DNA of 6,274 bases from Sulfurimonas sp. (GTDB taxonomy: Bacteria; Campylobacterota; Campylobacteria; Campylobacterales; Sulfurimonadaceae). Below, piece after piece: positions 3,810 through 6,274 of the stretch (its first letter is position 1; each line of letters starts with the position of its first letter). The position numbers were made by a program, and so were the translations under genes. The notes under the pieces were generated by a model. The model did no database searches. It saw only the letters and a program-made list of their open reading frames with translations, and had not been told where the DNA came from. The stretch lies in NCBI GenBank assembly GCA_030646745.1, contig JAUSKV010000164.1, forward strand, positions 1 through 6,274. Reading direction: 5' to 3'.

Positions 3810-6274
3810 TTACTCATCATAATGCGAAAAATAGGTTTTTGAAAACTCATTGGAACATGCAATATAAAGCTCAGATAATTTTGATAAAGTGTTGTCAAAT
3901 TCAAAGTAGAGCGCCTCATTATCATTTATTTTCATCATATCTTTTATATCGAGTGACTTTAGCAGAAGATTGGCTTCTGCCATCGGTTTTTCATAGGAAC
4001 TGAGGGAATCTTTTGATTTTGGCAACAGTTTTAATGCACTCAAAAGCTCTTCCGTTCTATAGGCAAGTGATTTTGGAAACTGTCTGTTAAAAATTAAGAA
4101 TTCTATAACATTTTCAAGAAGCAGTGAGCTTTTGTACTTGGCTCTGTAGGCGTTAAAACTCTCTACGGAGTTGAGTAAACCCTCCAAAATATCGTACTCA
4201 ACAGACTTCTCTACATGCCAACACAAAATAGACCTCGCCTCAGAAATCAGTAGCAAAGCACTCTCAATGTTGTATCCTATGTCATACAAAATAAGCCCTT
4301 GCTCCTTATATATGCTCTCTTTCACAAGACCTTTATAGGCAAGCATGTAGATAAGCATTCTCTCAAGTTCATTCGCCATAGAAATATTTGAGTGTGTTGT
4401 TTTTTTAGCAAATCCACTCCACTCTTTTTTCATCTTTTCATACACTTTTGTTGAATCTATCGCCAAAATATCTTTGAGATTAATATTTGTATTTGAGAGC
4501 ATTGAGAAGGTAAAAGAGAGACTTCCCTGTCTTGAGCCGTCTTTTACTACAGAAGCTATCTCAATCATAGGATTTCTCTCTAGCTTTTTTCTGTTCTCTT
4601 CACTGAAAAACCCGGGATAGGTCATGGTGAGATGTGTCAGTGCTTTGTGTAAAATCTCTTGGGACTCTTTTGAAATCATTCCCTCGTATCTGTAAAAATT
4701 TGTCATCTTTTTTACAATATGCAAAACAAATCTGGTTGTTGTGATAAGCCGGGAGAGATAACGACCCAGCCAAAAAAGATTCTCCGCTTTGAGTGTGGAT
4801 AAATTATTTATCAAAGTATCCGAATATTTTGCATTTTCAAAAATATTGGTAAAATTAACCTCTTTATCTTCTTTGCCCAGTATCCATAAATCTTTACTCG
4901 TCCCGCCTTTTTGTGATGAGACAAGCAGGGAATCTTTTATGGATGAAACCCTTACAAGCCCGCCATTCATGACAGAGTAGCCATCATCCGATTTAAGAGA
5001 GAAAGTTCTAATCGTAGCACTTCTTGGTTCGATAGTTTTGCTCGCATAATAGGGCACAGTCGAGAAACTAATCTCCTCTTGCGCTACATATTGATTCGGG
5101 TTTTGAAGGAGGAGATTTTTTAGATTTTCTCGCTCAGCTTCAGACATTTTTTTGCAAAAATAGACTTGAACACTCTCCGTTCTATCTATTTTTTTAATAA
5201 TAAGTTTGTCTAAGTTTTCTAGCACAAACTCAAGCTCTTTCTCTTGACCGCACCACCATGTTGCGATTTGAGGGAGAATGAGCGTTTCATTTAAAAAATA
5301 TTGGGATACCTTCTCCATAAATGGGTTGAGACCGATATTTTCTAGAATTGCACTCCCGACAGGGTTTATCATGTTTAAATTATCTTGTCTTATTACATCC
5401 ACAAGCCCTGCCACACCAAGTTTGGAATTACTCTTTAACTCTAATGGGTCGCAATATCTATCATCGACTCTTCGTATAAGCGTGTCAACTCTTTTAAGAC
5501 CGCCTAGGTTTTTGAGCCAAAGAGAACCGTTTTTTGTGAGTAGATCTTCGCCTTGCACCAGCTCAATATTCAAAAAAGAACTCAGATAGGAGTGTTCAAA
5601 ATAGGTCTCATTATAGGGTCCGGGAGTGAGAAGTGCGGCAACAGAATCCTCGTCATGTTTGAATTTTTTGAACAAATCTTTAAACTCTTCAAGAAAAGAG
5701 ATGAGTTTTTTTGTCTCTATATTTGGGTATAACTCTTTTGCAATAACATTCATAGTCAGACGATTCTCTATCGCGTATCCTAGACCAGAGGGTGCTTGTG
5801 TTCTGTCGTTTATAACCCACATTTTGCCATCAGGTCCACGGGCGAGGTCTGTTGCATAAAAATAGAGATTAAAATTCTTTTTGAGTCCGAAGTCATACAC
5901 CTCAGGAGAAAAACCTTTATGGGAGAAGATAACTTCTGCGGGGATAATATTTTCTTTGATAAGTTTTTGTTGGGAGTATAAATCTTTTAAAATCAGATTC
6001 AAAAGTTTTGCCCTTTGCTGCAACCCTTTTGTTATTTCGTCCCACTCTGATTCTGAGATAACAAAAGGGATGGGGTCTAAGCTCCATTCGCGGTTTGTGT
6101 TTCCCTCAGCAGAGTTATAAACATTGTAAGTAACGCCATTATCTTCTAAAAGCCAGTCTATCTCTGACTGCTTCTCTTCCAACGCCTGAAAACCCACAGA
6201 TTTGAGGCTCTCTGCAACTTCTCTCCAAGGCTCTTTTATCTTTTTTTCTCTATCAAACATCTCATCACATGATG
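3810..6274 (-). CDS. Circularly permuted ATP-grasp protein fused to an alpha-E domain, probably 5' partial
   Basis: Residue numbers count from the first visible ATG (6260-6258), giving 816 residues. Residues 1 to about 470 are the circularly permuted ATP-grasp region (DUF404/DUF407): WSLDPIPFVI (59-68), a long conserved block from YATDLARGPDG to GYAIENR (135-167), RRVDDRYCDP (263-272), GVAGLVDVIRQDN (282-294), EPRSATIRTF and MNGGLVRV (411-438). From about 478 comes the all-helical alpha-E domain (DUF403), recognised by KAENLFWLGRYLSR (491-504) and the YRAKY segment (705-709). ATP-grasp enzymes join a carboxylate to an amine through an acyl phosphate; this branch is predicted to make peptide-like products or tags, with the substrate unknown. 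Many bacteria encode the two halves as separate genes. The frame is open to the window edge and the codons before the ATG read SCDE, giving SCDEMFD, which resembles the YDEM motif usual near the start of this family. No Shine-Dalgarno precedes the ATG at proper distance, so the true start is probably outside the window. Confidence 0.88.
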   Translation of the reverse strand, partial: SCDEMFDREKKIKEPWREVAESLKSVGFQALEEKQSEIDWLLEDNGVTYNVYNSAEGNTNREWSLDPIPFVISESEWDEITKGLQQRAKLLNLILKDLYSQQKLIKENIIPAEVIFSHKGFSPEVYDFGLKKNFNLYFYATDLARGPDGKMWVINDRTQAPSGLGYAIENRLTMNVIAKELYPNIETKKLISFLEEFKDLFKKFKHDEDSVAALLTPGPYNETYFEHSYLSSFLNIELVQGEDLLTKNGSLWLKNLGGLKRVDTLIRRVDDRYCDPLELKSNSKLGVAGLVDVIRQDNLNMINPVGSAILENIGLNPFMEKVSQYFLNETLILPQIATWWCGQEKELEFVLENLDKLIIKKIDRTESVQVYFCKKMSEAERENLKNLLLQNPNQYVAQEEISFSTVPYYASKTIEPRSATIRTFSLKSDDGYSVMNGGLVRVSSIKDSLLVSSQKGGTSKDLWILGKEDKEVNFTNIFENAKYSDTLINNLSTLKAENLFWLGRYLSRLITTTRFVLHIVKKMTNFYRYEGMISKESQEILHKALTHLTMTYPGFFSEENRKKLERNPMIEIASVVKDGSRQGSLSFTFSMLSNTNINLKDILAIDSTKVYEKMKKEWSGFAKKTTHSNISMANELERMLIYMLAYKGLVKESIYKEQGLILYDIGYNIESALLLISEARSILCWHVEKSVEYDILEGLLNSVESFNAYRAKYKSSLLLENVIEFLIFNRQFPKSLAYRTEELLSALKLLPKSKDSLSSYEKPMAEANLLLKSLDIKDMMKINDNEALYFEFDNTLSKLSELYIACSNEFSKTYFSHYDE

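Noticed and set aside
4789..6120. Plus-strand open frames within the ATP-grasp/alpha-E gene
   Set aside because: They are antisense shadows with Ser/Phe/Leu-rich translations and no family features.

Overview
The window looks like a chromosomal stretch from an AT-rich Campylobacterota bacterium (Sulfurimonas or Sulfurovum-like). This is inferred from codon and amino-acid style, from the type of XRE regulator, and from a long fused ATP-grasp/alpha-E protein. It cannot be proven from the sequence alone. No tRNA, rRNA, CRISPR array or transposase gene is visible.

Left (1-1130, + strand): two overlapping genes of the succinylglutamate desuccinylase/aspartoacylase group (M14-like zinc carboxypeptidase fold). 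Only the C-terminal tail of the first is present. The second is complete, but all three usual zinc ligands and the LNR arginine are replaced, so it is probably a pseudoenzyme or has changed function.

Middle (1070-2686): an AT-rich accessory-looking pair. A small XRE-type regulator on the minus strand overlaps the end of the M14-like gene tail to tail. Its TTG start is chosen by a good AGGA ribosome-binding site. Its promoter is bracketed by two identical 14-bp sites exactly 45 bp apart, which look like autorepressor operators. Divergent from it is a lipoprotein gene, GTG start, broken by an in-frame TGA after 236 codons. The same frame stays open for a further 114 codons and ends with a calcium-loop motif.

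Between convergent genes (2687-2829): two related REP-like palindromic units, 60 bp apart, which share a TTTTCTCGTTC leader.

Right (2830-6274, minus strand): a two-gene operon. The first gene is a circularly permuted ATP-grasp domain fused to an alpha-E domain. Two bases later comes a transglutaminase-like protein with an intact Cys-His-Asp triad and a peculiar Gln-alternating tail. This gene set is known from comparative genomics (the amidoligase/Anbu-associated neighbourhoods) and is thought to make and break amide bonds, but its substrate is unknown. The ATP-grasp gene probably starts outside the window, because family-like residues continue upstream of the first visible ATG.

Taken together, two sets of amide-bond genes face each other across a regulator/lipoprotein cassette. 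Whether they act in one pathway is conjecture.
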